In this document: in pieces, positions 8,141 to 18,284 of the stretch | How positions within the stretch are numbered: position 1 is the first letter of the stretch | Layout of the letters: every line of letters starts with the position of its first letter | Source of the DNA: Hoeflea sp. | GTDB lineage: Bacteria > Pseudomonadota > Alphaproteobacteria > Rhizobiales > Rhizobiaceae | Reading direction: 5' to 3' | Assembly (NCBI RefSeq): GCF_002733955.1 | Contig: NZ_NVXQ01000025.1 | Location: 79,599-143,598 of the forward strand | Length of the DNA: 64,000 nucleotides | The notes under the pieces: model-generated | The model's input: the letters and a program-made list of their open reading frames with translations, nothing else | Told to the model about the DNA's origin: nothing | Database searches by the model: none | Position numbers and translations under genes: made by a program

Positions 8141-9268
8141 ATGTATGTTGCAGTCAAGGGCGGAGAAGCCGCCATCGCCAATGCCCACCGTCTGCTCGCC
8201 GCGCGCCGCCGGGGTGACGCCAATGTGCCGGGGCTGACGCTGGAGCAGATCGCCGGGCAATTGTCGCTTGCCGTCGACCGGGTGATGGGCGAGGGCTCGC
8301 TCTATGATCCGGAACTGGCCGCGCTCGCCATCAAGCAGGCTCGCGGCGATCTGATCGAGGCTGTGTTTCTGCTCAGGGCCTACCGGACGACGCTGCCGCG
8401 CTTTGGCCATTCCGAGCCGATGGACACCGGCAGGATGGTGGTCGAACGGCGGATCTCGGCGATCTACAAGGATCTTCCGGGTGGCCAGCTGCTCGGGCCG
8501 ACATTTGATTACACCCACCGGCTGCTCGATCCGGAGCTGGCGGGCGACGCGCCTGTGGATGCGCCCGAAACGGGGGAGGACGCCAACGAGCGCGTGGTCC
8601 GCGTCTCCGACATTCTGGGTGACGAGGGGTTGATCGAGGATGATCCGCTGGCGGATGCCTCGCGGCCGGTGGCCGACATTACCCGCACGCCGACGGAATA
8701 CCCGATGGACCGGGATGCGCGGCTGCAGACGCTGGCACGCGGCGACGAGGGGTTTCTGCTCGCACTCGCCTATTCGACCCAGCGAGGTTACGCGCGCAGC
8801 CACCCGTTTGTCGGAGAAATCCGCATCGGCGAGGTTGATGTCGAGGTGATGATCCCGGAACTCGGTTTCACTGTCGCAATCGGACGGGTGAAGCTGACCG
8901 AATGCCAGATGGTCAACCAGTTTCAGGGCTCGGCCAAGGCGCCGCCCCAGTTCACCCGCGGCTACGGGCTGGTGTTCGGCCATGCCGAACGCAAGGCGAT
9001 GGCGATGTCGCTGTGTGACCGGGCGCTGCGCGCGTCGGAGCTCGGCGAGGACATTGTCGCCCCGGCGCAGGACGAGGAATTCGTGCTGTCGCATTGCGAC
9101 AATGTGCAGGCGACCGGCTTTGTCGAGCACCTCAAGCTGCCGCACTACGTCGACTTCCAGGCCGAACTGGACCTGGTGCGCCGCATGCGCGCCGAGCATT
9201 TCGAAGCGGCAACGAAGGCTGCCGACGAAACTGCAGCGACCGACGACACGATGGAGGCCGCGGAATGA
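8141..9268 (+). CDS. phnI: C-P lyase core subunit PhnI
   Basis: This 375-residue subunit displaces the base of ATP with the phosphonate to give alpha-D-ribose 1-phosphonate 5-triphosphate, with PhnG, PhnH and PhnL. The start MYVAVKGGEAAIANAHRLLA and the block GYARSHPFVGEIRIGEVDVE are strongly conserved in PhnI. The C terminus carries an acidic, Ala-rich tail of about 20 residues. Its stop overlaps the phnJ start (ATGA). Confidence 0.97.
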   Translation: MYVAVKGGEAAIANAHRLLAARRRGDANVPGLTLEQIAGQLSLAVDRVMGEGSLYDPELAALAIKQARGDLIEAVFLLRAYRTTLPRFGHSEPMDTGRMVVERRISAIYKDLPGGQLLGPTFDYTHRLLDPELAGDAPVDAPETGEDANERVVRVSDILGDEGLIEDDPLADASRPVADITRTPTEYPMDRDARLQTLARGDEGFLLALAYSTQRGYARSHPFVGEIRIGEVDVEVMIPELGFTVAIGRVKLTECQMVNQFQGSAKAPPQFTRGYGLVFGHAERKAMAMSLCDRALRASELGEDIVAPAQDEEFVLSHCDNVQATGFVEHLKLPHYVDFQAELDLVRRMRAEHFEAATKAADETAATDDTMEAAE

Positions 9269-10200
9269 ACGCGCTGACCCAAGACACGAGTTCGCAGAAC
9301 CTGGCGAGCTACAATTTCGCCTATCTCGACGAGCAGACCAAGCGGATGATCCGCCGGGCCATCCTCAAGGGGATCGCCATCCCCGGATACCAGGTGCCGT
9401 TCGCGTCCCGCGAAATGCCGATGCCCTATGGCTGGGGCACCGGTGGCGTGCAGGTGACGGCGGCAATCATCGGGCGTGACGATGTGCTCAAGGTGATCGA
9501 CCAGGGCGCTGACGACACCACCAACGCAGTGTCGATCCGGGCGTTCTTCGCCAAGACGGCGGGTGTGGTTACGACGACCGCGACACCGGACGCGACAATC
9601 ATCCAGACCCGCCACCGGATTCCGGAAACGCCGCTCACCGAAGGCCAGGTGCTGGTCTATCAGGTCCCGATTCCGGAGCCTTTGCGTTTTCTCGAGCCGC
9701 GCGAGACCGAAACCCGCAAGATGCATGCGCTTGAGGAATATGGCCTGATGCACGTCAAGCTCTACGAGGACATTGCACGCAACGGCCACATCGCCACAAC
9801 TTACGCCTATCCGGTCAAGGTCGAGGGGCGCTACGTGATGGACCCGTCGCCGACGCCGAAATTCGACAATCCGAAAATGCACCGCTCGGAAACGCTGCAA
9901 CTGTTCGGCGCCGGCCGGGAAAAACGGATCTACGCGATCCCGCCGCACACGGAAGTGGTCAGTCTGGATTTCGAGGATCATCCGTTCGAGATCCAGCATT
10001 TCGATCAGCCCTGTGCCATGTGCGGCGCGGAGCAGGTCTATCTCGACGAGGTGGTGCTCGACGACAAGGGTGGGCGCATGTTCGTCTGCTCGGACACCCA
10101 TTATTGCGAAAGCCGCCGGGCGGACGGTCACTGCGGCGCTCTGCTCGGCGATGAGCCTGGGCTTGGCGCTGAAGCCAATACCCGAAAGGAGGCGATGTGA
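9265..10200 (+). CDS. phnJ: Carbon-phosphorus lyase, radical SAM enzyme PhnJ
   Basis: PhnJ cleaves the C-P bond of ribose-1-phosphonate 5-phosphate by radical SAM chemistry. The 311-residue protein carries the four cysteines of the family at residues 250, 253, 275 and 281 with C-x2-C-x21-C-x5-C spacing. This is the arrangement that holds the [4Fe-4S] cluster and the thiyl radical residue, so the enzyme looks intact. The ATG at 9265 overlaps the phnI stop; the frame is open upstream but runs inside phnI. Confidence 0.97.
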   Translation: MNALTQDTSSQNLASYNFAYLDEQTKRMIRRAILKGIAIPGYQVPFASREMPMPYGWGTGGVQVTAAIIGRDDVLKVIDQGADDTTNAVSIRAFFAKTAGVVTTTATPDATIIQTRHRIPETPLTEGQVLVYQVPIPEPLRFLEPRETETRKMHALEEYGLMHVKLYEDIARNGHIATTYAYPVKVEGRYVMDPSPTPKFDNPKMHRSETLQLFGAGREKRIYAIPPHTEVVSLDFEDHPFEIQHFDQPCAMCGAEQVYLDEVVLDDKGGRMFVCSDTHYCESRRADGHCGALLGDEPGLGAEANTRKEAM

Positions 10201-11024
10201 TGAGCCTTTCCGAGACACTGGACGCCCCAGCCGACGAGATCGCGCCAGCTGCTTCCAAACCGCTTTTGAGCGTGAACCAGCTTACCCGCGTCTACGGCAG
10301 CCGCATCGGCTGTGCCGATGTCAGCTTCGACCTGTGGCCAGGCGAAGTGCTGGCGATTGTCGGCGAGTCCGGCTCCGGCAAGACGACGCTGCTCAATTGC
10401 ATTTCCTCGCGGATGACGCCCACCTGCGGCACGGTTCACTACCGGATGCGCGACGGCGCGAGCGCCGATATCTACAAGATGGCGGAAGCCGAGCGGCGCT
10501 ACCTGATGCGGACCGACTGGGGTTTCGTGCACCAGAACCCGATCGATGGCCTGCGGATGACGGTGTCGGCGGGCGCCAATGTCGGCGAGCGGCTGATGGC
10601 GGTGGGCAACCGCCACTACGGCAATATCCGCAACACGGCGATCGAATGGCTGTCGCGCGTCGAGATCGGCGAGGACCGCGTCGACGACCAGCCGCGCACC
10701 TTCTCCGGCGGCATGCGCCAGCGGCTGCAGATTGCCCGCAATCTGGTGACCGAGCCGCGGCTGGTGTTCATGGATGAGCCGACCGGCGGGCTCGATGTCT
10801 CTGTGCAGGCAAGGCTTCTCGATCTCTTGCGCGGACTGGTTTCCGATCTCGGACTTGCCGTGGTGGTGGTCACCCACGATCTGGCGGTGGCGCGGCTGCT
10901 GTCGGACCGGATGATCGTGATGAAGGAGGGCAGGGTGATCGAGGCTGGTCTTACCGACCGTGTGCTCGACGATCCGCGCGCGCCCTACACCCAGCTTCTT
11001 GTTTCCTCCATCCTGCAGGTCTGA
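10200..11024 (+). CDS. phnK: C-P lyase ATP-binding subunit PhnK
   Basis: This 274-residue ABC-type ATPase docks on the PhnGHIJ core rather than on a permease. Walker A is GESGSGKTT, the signature is FSGGMRQRLQIARNL and Walker B is LVFMDEP. The segment WGFVHQNPIDGLRM is typical of PhnK. The ATG at 10200 shares its A with the phnJ stop and has AGGAGG 7 nt upstream; a GTG one codon earlier is also possible. A 20-residue N-terminal extension precedes the ABC domain. Confidence 0.95.
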   Translation: MSLSETLDAPADEIAPAASKPLLSVNQLTRVYGSRIGCADVSFDLWPGEVLAIVGESGSGKTTLLNCISSRMTPTCGTVHYRMRDGASADIYKMAEAERRYLMRTDWGFVHQNPIDGLRMTVSAGANVGERLMAVGNRHYGNIRNTAIEWLSRVEIGEDRVDDQPRTFSGGMRQRLQIARNLVTEPRLVFMDEPTGGLDVSVQARLLDLLRGLVSDLGLAVVVVTHDLAVARLLSDRMIVMKEGRVIEAGLTDRVLDDPRAPYTQLLVSSILQV

Positions 11025-11731
11025 ATGATGAACACGCTCCTCGTTGCTTCGGAAGTGAAAAAAACCTTCATCATGCACATGCGCGGCGGCGTCGAGCTGC
11101 CGGTCGTCGCCAATGTGTCGTTCTCGCTGAAAGCCGGCGCCTGCGCGGTGCTGGGCGGTCCCTCAGGCGTCGGCAAGAGCTCGATCCTGAAGATGCTTTA
11201 CGGCAATTACGGCTGCGACAGCGGCCAGATCCTGGTGAGCCACCACGGCCGTCATGTCGACATTGCCAGCGCCGATCCGCGTCTGGTGCTGGAAATCCGG
11301 CGCGACACGATCGGCTATGTCAGCCAGTTCCTGCGAGCCGTTCCGCGAGTGTCGGCGCTGGATGTTGCAGCGGAACCGCTGATGATCCGGGGCGTGGCGC
11401 AGGAAGCCGCGCATAAGCGGGCGCGGGACCTGTTTGCCGAACTCAACCTGCCGGAAAAACTCTGGTCGCTGCCGCCGGCGACTTTTTCGGGTGGTGAGCA
11501 GCAGCGGGTCAACATCGCCCGCGGCTTCATCACCGACCATCCGATCCTGCTGCTTGATGAGCCGACCGCGTCGCTGGATGCGGCCAACCGTGAAGTGGTC
11601 ATCGATCTGATCGCGCGCAAGAAAGCGGATGGTGCTGCGCTGCTCGGGATCTTCCATGATCACGATGTGCGCCATGCGGTGGCCGACGATGTGATCGACG
11701 TGTCGGGATTTGCTGCAGGAAAGTCCGCGGC

Positions 11732-11735
<4 letters not shown>
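11025..11735 (+). CDS. phnL: C-P lyase ATP-binding subunit PhnL
   Basis: This 236-residue ABC-type ATPase is required with PhnG, PhnH and PhnI for the first step of the pathway. It has Walker A GGPSGVGKSS, a PhnL-like SILKMLYGNY helix, signature FSGGEQQRVNIARG and Walker B ILLLDEP. It starts directly after the phnK stop; a second ATG is one codon downstream. Its stop overlaps the next gene (ATGA). Confidence 0.95.
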
Positions 11736-13238
<1,503 letters not shown>

Positions 13239-13333
13239 ACGCGGCCATAGGGCCACGGCTGGCAGCCGAGCGCAAGGCCTGAATTGCAAGGGATTCTGCC
13301 TGTAATTGCGGGCCGGTTGGCGGGGGCTGTGGA

Positions 13334-13362
13334 TCGTTACAAATCTGACACCAAACCGACAT
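13334..13362 (+). promoter_or_regulatory. PHO-box-like site before phnC
   Basis: Three heptamers follow each other with the 11-bp period of PhoB sites: TCGTTAC, CTGACAC and CCGACAT, each separated by 4 bp. Each keeps the C/T-rich start and the A at position 6 of CTGTCAT. A possible -10 (CTAGTC) lies about 20 bp downstream, and phnC starts 75 nt downstream. This fits PhoB activation of the transporter and downstream phnMN genes. Confidence 0.5.
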
Positions 13363-13436
13363 CGCGCTTTCACATGGCTGGGCTAGTCCAAACCTCGAAA
13401 ACAACAAGAACCGACCATGATGTCAGGGGTTTCTCG

Positions 13437-14288
13437 ATGCTTGAACTGTCCAAAGTGACCCGCCGTTTCGGGCCCAACACCGCAGTTGACGCAGTTTCCC
13501 TGTCGATCCCGGAAGGGCAGATGGTTGGTATCATCGGACGCTCGGGCGCAGGCAAGTCAACGCTGTTGCGCATGATCAACCGGCTGACTGGCGTGAGCGA
13601 TGGTGTGATTACACATTCGGGCAAGCCGGTCTCGTCGCTTTCCGGCCGTGAGCTGCGCAACTGGCAGCGCGATTGCGCGATGATCTTCCAGCAGTTCAAT
13701 CTGGTGCCGCGGCTTGATGTGGTGTCCAACGTGCTGCACGGGACGCTGAACATGCGCTCGACATTTGCGACCATGTTCAACCTGTTCCCGCGCGAAGACA
13801 TTCTGCGCGCGATCTCGATCCTGGAACGGCTCGGGGTTGCCGAAAATGCCACCAAACGCGCCGAGGCCTTGTCCGGAGGACAGCAGCAGCGGGTCGCCAT
13901 CGCCCGTGCGTTGATGCAGTCGCCGAAACTCGTACTTGCTGACGAGCCGATCGCATCGCTCGATCCACTCAATGCCCAGATTGTCATGGATGCGCTCAAG
14001 GACATCAATGAGCGTGAAGGCATCACCGTGGTGACCAACCTGCACACGCTCGATACCGCGCGGAACTATTGCGAGCGTATCATCGGCATGGCGCAGGGCA
14101 GAGTGGTTTTCGACGGAAAGCCGGACGAACTGACCACCGATGCGGTGCGCGAGATCTATGGCGCAGGCGCCGATGGCGCTGAAATTTCGGAAGCCATGAC
14201 CTCCACCAGCCTGAACGCACGCGGGCGCGCGGCCGATGTGAAGGTCAAGACCAATGCCGCGGGCGAAGTGGTGCTGGAGACTGCCTGA
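13437..14288 (+). CDS. phnC: Phosphonate ABC transporter ATP-binding protein PhnC
   Basis: This 283-residue ATPase powers phosphonate uptake. Walker A is GRSGAGKST, the signature [15 protein letters not shown] and Walker B LVLADEP. The ATG at 13437 is supported by AGGGG 7 nt upstream; the frame is open for 51 codons further up, but those have no family similarity and cover the PHO-box region. A C-terminal tail of about 40 residues after the ABC domain is low in recognisable sequence. Confidence 0.94.
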   Translation: MLELSKVTRRFGPNTAVDAVSLSIPEGQMVGIIGRSGAGKSTLLRMINRLTGVSDGVITHSGKPVSSLSGRELRNWQRDCAMIFQQFNLVPRLDVVSNVLHGTLNMRSTFATMFNLFPREDILRAISILERLGVAENATKRAEALSGGQQQRVAIARALMQSPKLVLADEPIASLDPLNAQIVMDALKDINEREGITVVTNLHTLDTARNYCERIIGMAQGRVVFDGKPDELTTDAVREIYGAGADGAEISEAMTSTSLNARGRAADVKVKTNAAGEVVLETA

Positions 14289-14382
14289 CTACTGCAGGCT
14301 GATCCCTGCCTTGCAAGGATCTCATCCGGGACCCGAAAACTCTCATACCTCAGACTGCCAACCTACAAACGGAGACAACACC

Positions 14383-15288
14383 ATGATGAAGACCATTCTT
14401 GCGGCTGCCACAGTCGCTCTTCTGTCGACTAGCGCATATGCCCAGGACACCATCAGCGAATTCCGCATCGGCGTGCTTGGCGGTGAAAACGCCCAGGACC
14501 GCATGACATCGAACGAATGCGTTCGTGCCTATGTGCAGGATCTGCTCGGCGTCGAAACCAAGATCTTTACCCCGGCTGACTACGATGGCGTGATCCAGGG
14601 GCTGCTCGGCGGCACCATCGACATGGCATGGCTCGGCGCTTCAGCCTATGCGAAGACCTACCTGACAGATCCGGAAGCCGTTGACGTGGTGCTGGTGAAG
14701 ACCAATCTCGACGGTTCGGTCGGCTATCACTCGATCGGTTTTGCCCGCAAGGACAAGGGTATCAATTCGCTGGCCGACATGAAGGGCAAGACCTTTGGTT
14801 TTGGCGATCCGAATTCGACGTCGGGCTACCTGATCCCTTCGATCGAAATCCCTCAGGAAATCGGCGCGACCATGGAGAGCGGCGACTATTTCAAGGAAGT
14901 GAAGTTCACCGGTGGTCACGAACAGACCATCGTTGCGGTCAACAATGGTGAAGTTGACGGCGGCGTGACCTGGGCCGACGGCCAGGGCAACTGGGAAGAC
15001 GGCTACAATTCGGGCGCGCTGCGCAAGGCTGTCGACTCGGGCATCGTTGACATGAACGACCTGGTCCAGATCTGGAAGTCCAAGGAAATCCCGGAAGGCC
15101 CGATTGTTCTGCGCCGGGCGCTGCCTGCCGATGTCAAGCAGAAGGTAACGACCTTCCTGGCAGAGCTTTACGACAATGACAAGCAGTGCGCCTACAACAT
15201 GGCCGCAGGCGACACCTTGGGTTTTACCCCGATCACCCATGAAGCATACGAGACGATTGTCGCCGTCCGCCAGGCCAAGACCAACTAA
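14383..15288 (+). CDS. phnD: Phosphonate ABC transporter binding protein PhnD
   Basis: This 301-residue periplasmic receptor binds alkylphosphonates. It has a signal peptide (MMKTILAAATVALLSTSAYA) and the PhnD-type start EFRIGVLGGENAQDRM. The ligand-loop regions ADYDGVIQGLLGGTIDMAWL and FGDPNSTSGYLIP are also present. GGAG lies 8 nt before the ATG. It is followed by a strong hairpin, which would favour excess production of this subunit over the permeases. Confidence 0.95.
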   Translation: MMKTILAAATVALLSTSAYAQDTISEFRIGVLGGENAQDRMTSNECVRAYVQDLLGVETKIFTPADYDGVIQGLLGGTIDMAWLGASAYAKTYLTDPEAVDVVLVKTNLDGSVGYHSIGFARKDKGINSLADMKGKTFGFGDPNSTSGYLIPSIEIPQEIGATMESGDYFKEVKFTGGHEQTIVAVNNGEVDGGVTWADGQGNWEDGYNSGALRKAVDSGIVDMNDLVQIWKSKEIPEGPIVLRRALPADVKQKVTTFLAELYDNDKQCAYNMAAGDTLGFTPITHEAYETIVAVRQAKTN

Positions 15289-15305
15289 GGTCCCGCCACT
15301 CTATT

Positions 15306-15339
15306 GCGGGGAGCCGTCGGGCTCCCCGCATTTGTTTTT
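15306..15339 (+). terminator. Terminator-like hairpin between phnD and phnE1
   Basis: A perfect 10-bp stem (GCGGGGAGCC with GGCTCCCCGC) closes a 4-nt loop and is followed by ATTTGTTTTT. It has the form of an intrinsic terminator but stands inside the phnCDEE operon, 17 nt before the phnE1 start. It probably works as a partial terminator or as a 3' stabiliser of phnCD mRNA. Confidence 0.8.
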
Positions 15340-15356
15340 CCGGAAAGGTCCCGCCG

Positions 15357-16229
15357 ATGAGCGATACAGCGACACATCCCGGCACGGCTGCCGCATCCAT
15401 CGCCATTCGCGACAATTATCTGGCAATGGCCCGCCAGAAGCAGATGTATGGCGGGATCATTCTGGTCATTTTCATCTCGATGATGGCCTCCGGTTTCTAT
15501 CTCGCCGACTCGCGCAATGCCGGCGGATTCTGGAATGGCATTTCCAATATTTTCCAGTTTCCTTCCGAAGTGCTGTCTGAAGGTATCGAGAAGGCAGCCA
15601 ACCTTCCCGGGCTGCTGGTGGAGTTCCTGCCATCGCTGGTCGAGACGCTGAACATTGCAGCGGTCTCCACGCTTGTCGGTGCTGTCGTCGCCGTCGTTCT
15701 GGCACTGCTTTCGACCCGGGGACTGGCGCGCTGGCCGCGACTGATCCCGGTGTTCCGCCGCATGATGGACGGCATGCGCGCAATCCCCGAAATTGTCATC
15801 GCGCTGGTGCTGATCTTCATTCTTGGCGGCGGCCCGGTGCCGGCCATGATCGCCATCGCGTTTCATACCGCCGGTGCACTGGGGAAGCTGTTTTCGGAAG
15901 TGGCCGAGAATACCGATCTGAAACCGGTCGAGGGACTGTCGTCGGTCGGTGCAAGCTGGACCCAGAAAATGTGGCTCGGGGTAATCCCGCAAGTTGCTCC
16001 AAACTGGTTGTCCTATGCGCTGCTGCGGTTTGAGATCAATATACGCGCTTCCGCCATTCTCGGCTTTGTCGGGTCGGGCGGGATCGGGCACGACCTGAGG
16101 CTGGCGATGCAGTGGGGGCAGGGAAAATACGACCAGGTTGTGGCGATTTTCATCCTGCTGTTCCTGACCATCGTGTTCTTCGATCAACTGTCGAGCCGTT
16201 ATCGCAACCGTCTGGTAAAGGGGCACTGA
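15357..16229 (+). CDS. phnE: Phosphonate ABC transporter permease PhnE (first)
   Basis: This 290-residue inner-membrane permease has one N-terminal helix (about residues 35-55) and a PhnE-type core. Typical sequence is LPSLVETLNIAAVSTLVGAV, GMRAIPEIVIALVLIFILGG and the EAA-like loop TDLKPVEGLSSVGASWTQKM. It forms a heteromeric channel with the following permease, as in the two-permease transporters of rhizobia. The next gene begins 1 nt after its stop. Confidence 0.94.
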   Translation: MSDTATHPGTAAASIAIRDNYLAMARQKQMYGGIILVIFISMMASGFYLADSRNAGGFWNGISNIFQFPSEVLSEGIEKAANLPGLLVEFLPSLVETLNIAAVSTLVGAVVAVVLALLSTRGLARWPRLIPVFRRMMDGMRAIPEIVIALVLIFILGGGPVPAMIAIAFHTAGALGKLFSEVAENTDLKPVEGLSSVGASWTQKMWLGVIPQVAPNWLSYALLRFEINIRASAILGFVGSGGIGHDLRLAMQWGQGKYDQVVAIFILLFLTIVFFDQLSSRYRNRLVKGH

Positions 16230-16230
16230 C

Positions 16231-17580
16231 ATGACTACTTCCGACATGGCAATGTTTCCCGAATCCGATCTGCGTGGTGATGTGCTCAGGCAGTTCAACC
16301 GAAGAAAGCTGGTCGCATTCGGCGTGCCTGCGCTCATCCTCGTCTATTTTGCCTATGTGTTCGTTTCCTTTGATGTTGCCGGTATCGCATCGCGCGCCCG
16401 GCTCGATAATGCCGCGATTCTGATTTCTGATTTCTGGTCGCACAAGACTCATGTGACCCGCGACAACCGCAACAACGAAGTGACGGTTGCCATCGAAGGC
16501 GAGAACAAGGGCCGGTACCCGGAAGGCATGTTGCCCGATTGGGTCACCATGGATGACGGTGTTACCCGTATCGACCTTGATAAAGGCCATGTGGTTGTCT
16601 TTGACGCCGATGGTGCCCGCTACACTTTCCCGGGCTACGGCGTGATTAACATCGCCCCGGTGGCCGGCAAGCTGGTGCTTGACCTTCCTGATGACACGGT
16701 GCCTGACTGGATCAATGCCTCGAACACGCGGATCTCGGTGACCACCGAACAAGGGCGTTTCAGCTACACCCGAAACCGCACGGAAGTGTTCAAGTACCAG
16801 GCCGGATGGGAGCTGTTCTTCTTCACGCTCGACAGTCCGTTCTTTGGCAAATCGTTCTTCGAACTTGTCAGCCTGGCGACAGTTGGCGAACGGATCTACC
16901 CGAACCAGACCAACATCGCTGCAATGGTTCATGACTTCTGGACCAACGCGATGTGGCGGCACGGCGACGTAGCGTGGGCCCTGTTCGAAACCGTGCTGAT
17001 GGCATTTCTCGGCACCATGGGCGCGGCGATCATCGCGCTGCCCCTGGCGTTCTTTGCGGCGGCGAACTTTTCGCCCTCGCAGCCGCTGCTGTTCCTGTTG
17101 CGCCGGTTTTTCGATTTCCTGCGTGGCGTCGACGGGCTGATCTGGACAATTATCCTGTCGCGGGCCTTCGGTCCGGGGCCGCTTACGGGTGCGCTGGCGA
17201 TCCTGTTCACTGATACCGGGACATTCGGCAAGACCTTCTCGGAGGCCCTTGAAAACATCGACAACAAGCAGGTTGAAGGTGTCCAGTCGACCGGCGCGTC
17301 GCGGATCCAGCAGGCGCGCTTCGGTGTCATTCCGCAGGTGACGCCGGTATTCCTGAGCCAGGTGCTGTACTATCTCGAGTCCAACACCCGCAGCGCCACG
17401 GTGATCGGTGCGATCGTCGGTGGCGGAATCGGGCTTTTGCTGACCCAGGCCATTTCCACGCAAAAGGATTGGGAAGAGGTGAGCTATTACATCGTGTTGA
17501 TCATCCTTATGGTGATGGCGATGGATACGCTGTCGGGCTGGCTCAGAAGTCGCCTGATTGGACGAACGGGACAATCATGA
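16231..17580 (+). CDS. phnE: Phosphonate ABC transporter permease PhnE (second, long form)
   Basis: At 449 residues this permease is much longer than a usual PhnE of about 260-290. One hydrophobic helix lies at about residues 28-50. It is followed by a roughly 180-residue hydrophilic, probably periplasmic, segment. Only then comes the permease core with RFFDFLRGVDGLIWTIILSR and the EAA-like NKQVEGVQSTGASRIQQARF. Long second permeases of this kind are known in rhizobial phosphonate transporters, where one is called PhnT. Its stop overlaps the next gene (ATGA). Confidence 0.9.
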   Translation: MTTSDMAMFPESDLRGDVLRQFNRRKLVAFGVPALILVYFAYVFVSFDVAGIASRARLDNAAILISDFWSHKTHVTRDNRNNEVTVAIEGENKGRYPEGMLPDWVTMDDGVTRIDLDKGHVVVFDADGARYTFPGYGVINIAPVAGKLVLDLPDDTVPDWINASNTRISVTTEQGRFSYTRNRTEVFKYQAGWELFFFTLDSPFFGKSFFELVSLATVGERIYPNQTNIAAMVHDFWTNAMWRHGDVAWALFETVLMAFLGTMGAAIIALPLAFFAAANFSPSQPLLFLLRRFFDFLRGVDGLIWTIILSRAFGPGPLTGALAILFTDTGTFGKTFSEALENIDNKQVEGVQSTGASRIQQARFGVIPQVTPVFLSQVLYYLESNTRSATVIGAIVGGGIGLLLTQAISTQKDWEEVSYYIVLIILMVMAMDTLSGWLRSRLIGRTGQS

Positions 17581-18284
17581 GATACGCACTTTATTTTACG
17601 CCGGATCCCGCATCGCTGTTTGGAGAATTGGCAGCCAGCTGGATAGGGCGTGACGCACAGAGCGGCAAGCCGGTGCTGCATCCCGATCTCGACGGGCTCG
17701 GCGCAAGCGAACTTGCCTCGATTACCGGTCCGGCGCGCCGTTACGGGTTTCATGCGACGCTGAAGGCGCCGTTTCGTCTGGCCGAAGGAGTGCGCGAGGC
17801 CGATCTGGTGGCCGCACTCGAGGATTTTGCGTCGCAGACGGTTGCCTTCGACATCCCGTCGCTGGTGGTGGGCCAACTTGACGGATTCATCGCGCTGGTA
17901 CCCGGCGAGGCTGCGCCTCAGCTCAACGCATTTGCCAATTCGGTGGTGGAAGCTTTCGAACCGCTGCGCGCAGAGCTTTCCGAGCGGGAGATCGAACGCC
18001 GCAATCCGGATTCGCTGTCATCGGCGCAGCTCAGGCACCTGATGCGCTGGGGCTACCCTTACGTCTTTGACCAGTTCCGCTTTCACATGACGCTGACGAC
18101 ACGGCTTCCCGACCCAGACATTGCGCGGGTCGAAAAAGCCGCACGGACCCATTTTGCACCGGCTCTGGCCGGGCCGGTTGCGGTCCGGGCGCTCAGTCTC
18201 TTCGTCGAGCCTGAACCGGGTGCGCCATTTACAATTCACAGCCGGGCGCCGCTTGCGCTCGATCAGCACAGAAAGACTGCCTGA
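17577..18284 (+). CDS. DUF1045 protein of phosphonate operons, 2H phosphoesterase-like
   Basis: This 235-residue protein has two histidine motifs, HATL at residues 59-62 and HMTL at 170-173. These are the H-x-T-x pair that defines the 2H phosphoesterase superfamily (cyclic phosphodiesterases and RNA ligase-like enzymes). The family is known from phosphonate operons but its reaction is not settled in my knowledge. It is coupled to phnE2 and directly followed by phnM. Because no phnP is visible in the window, hydrolysis of the ribosyl 1,2-cyclic phosphate made by PhnJ is the most attractive role; this is inference. Confidence 0.85.
   Translation: MRYALYFTPDPASLFGELAASWIGRDAQSGKPVLHPDLDGLGASELASITGPARRYGFHATLKAPFRLAEGVREADLVAALEDFASQTVAFDIPSLVVGQLDGFIALVPGEAAPQLNAFANSVVEAFEPLRAELSEREIERRNPDSLSSAQLRHLMRWGYPYVFDQFRFHMTLTTRLPDPDIARVEKAARTHFAPALAGPVAVRALSLFVEPEPGAPFTIHSRAPLALDQHRKTA

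Noticed and set aside
7562..9199. Long open frame on the minus strand across phnH and phnI
   Set aside because: It is antisense to two certain C-P lyase genes, has no recognisable domain and reflects the codon bias of GC-rich DNA.
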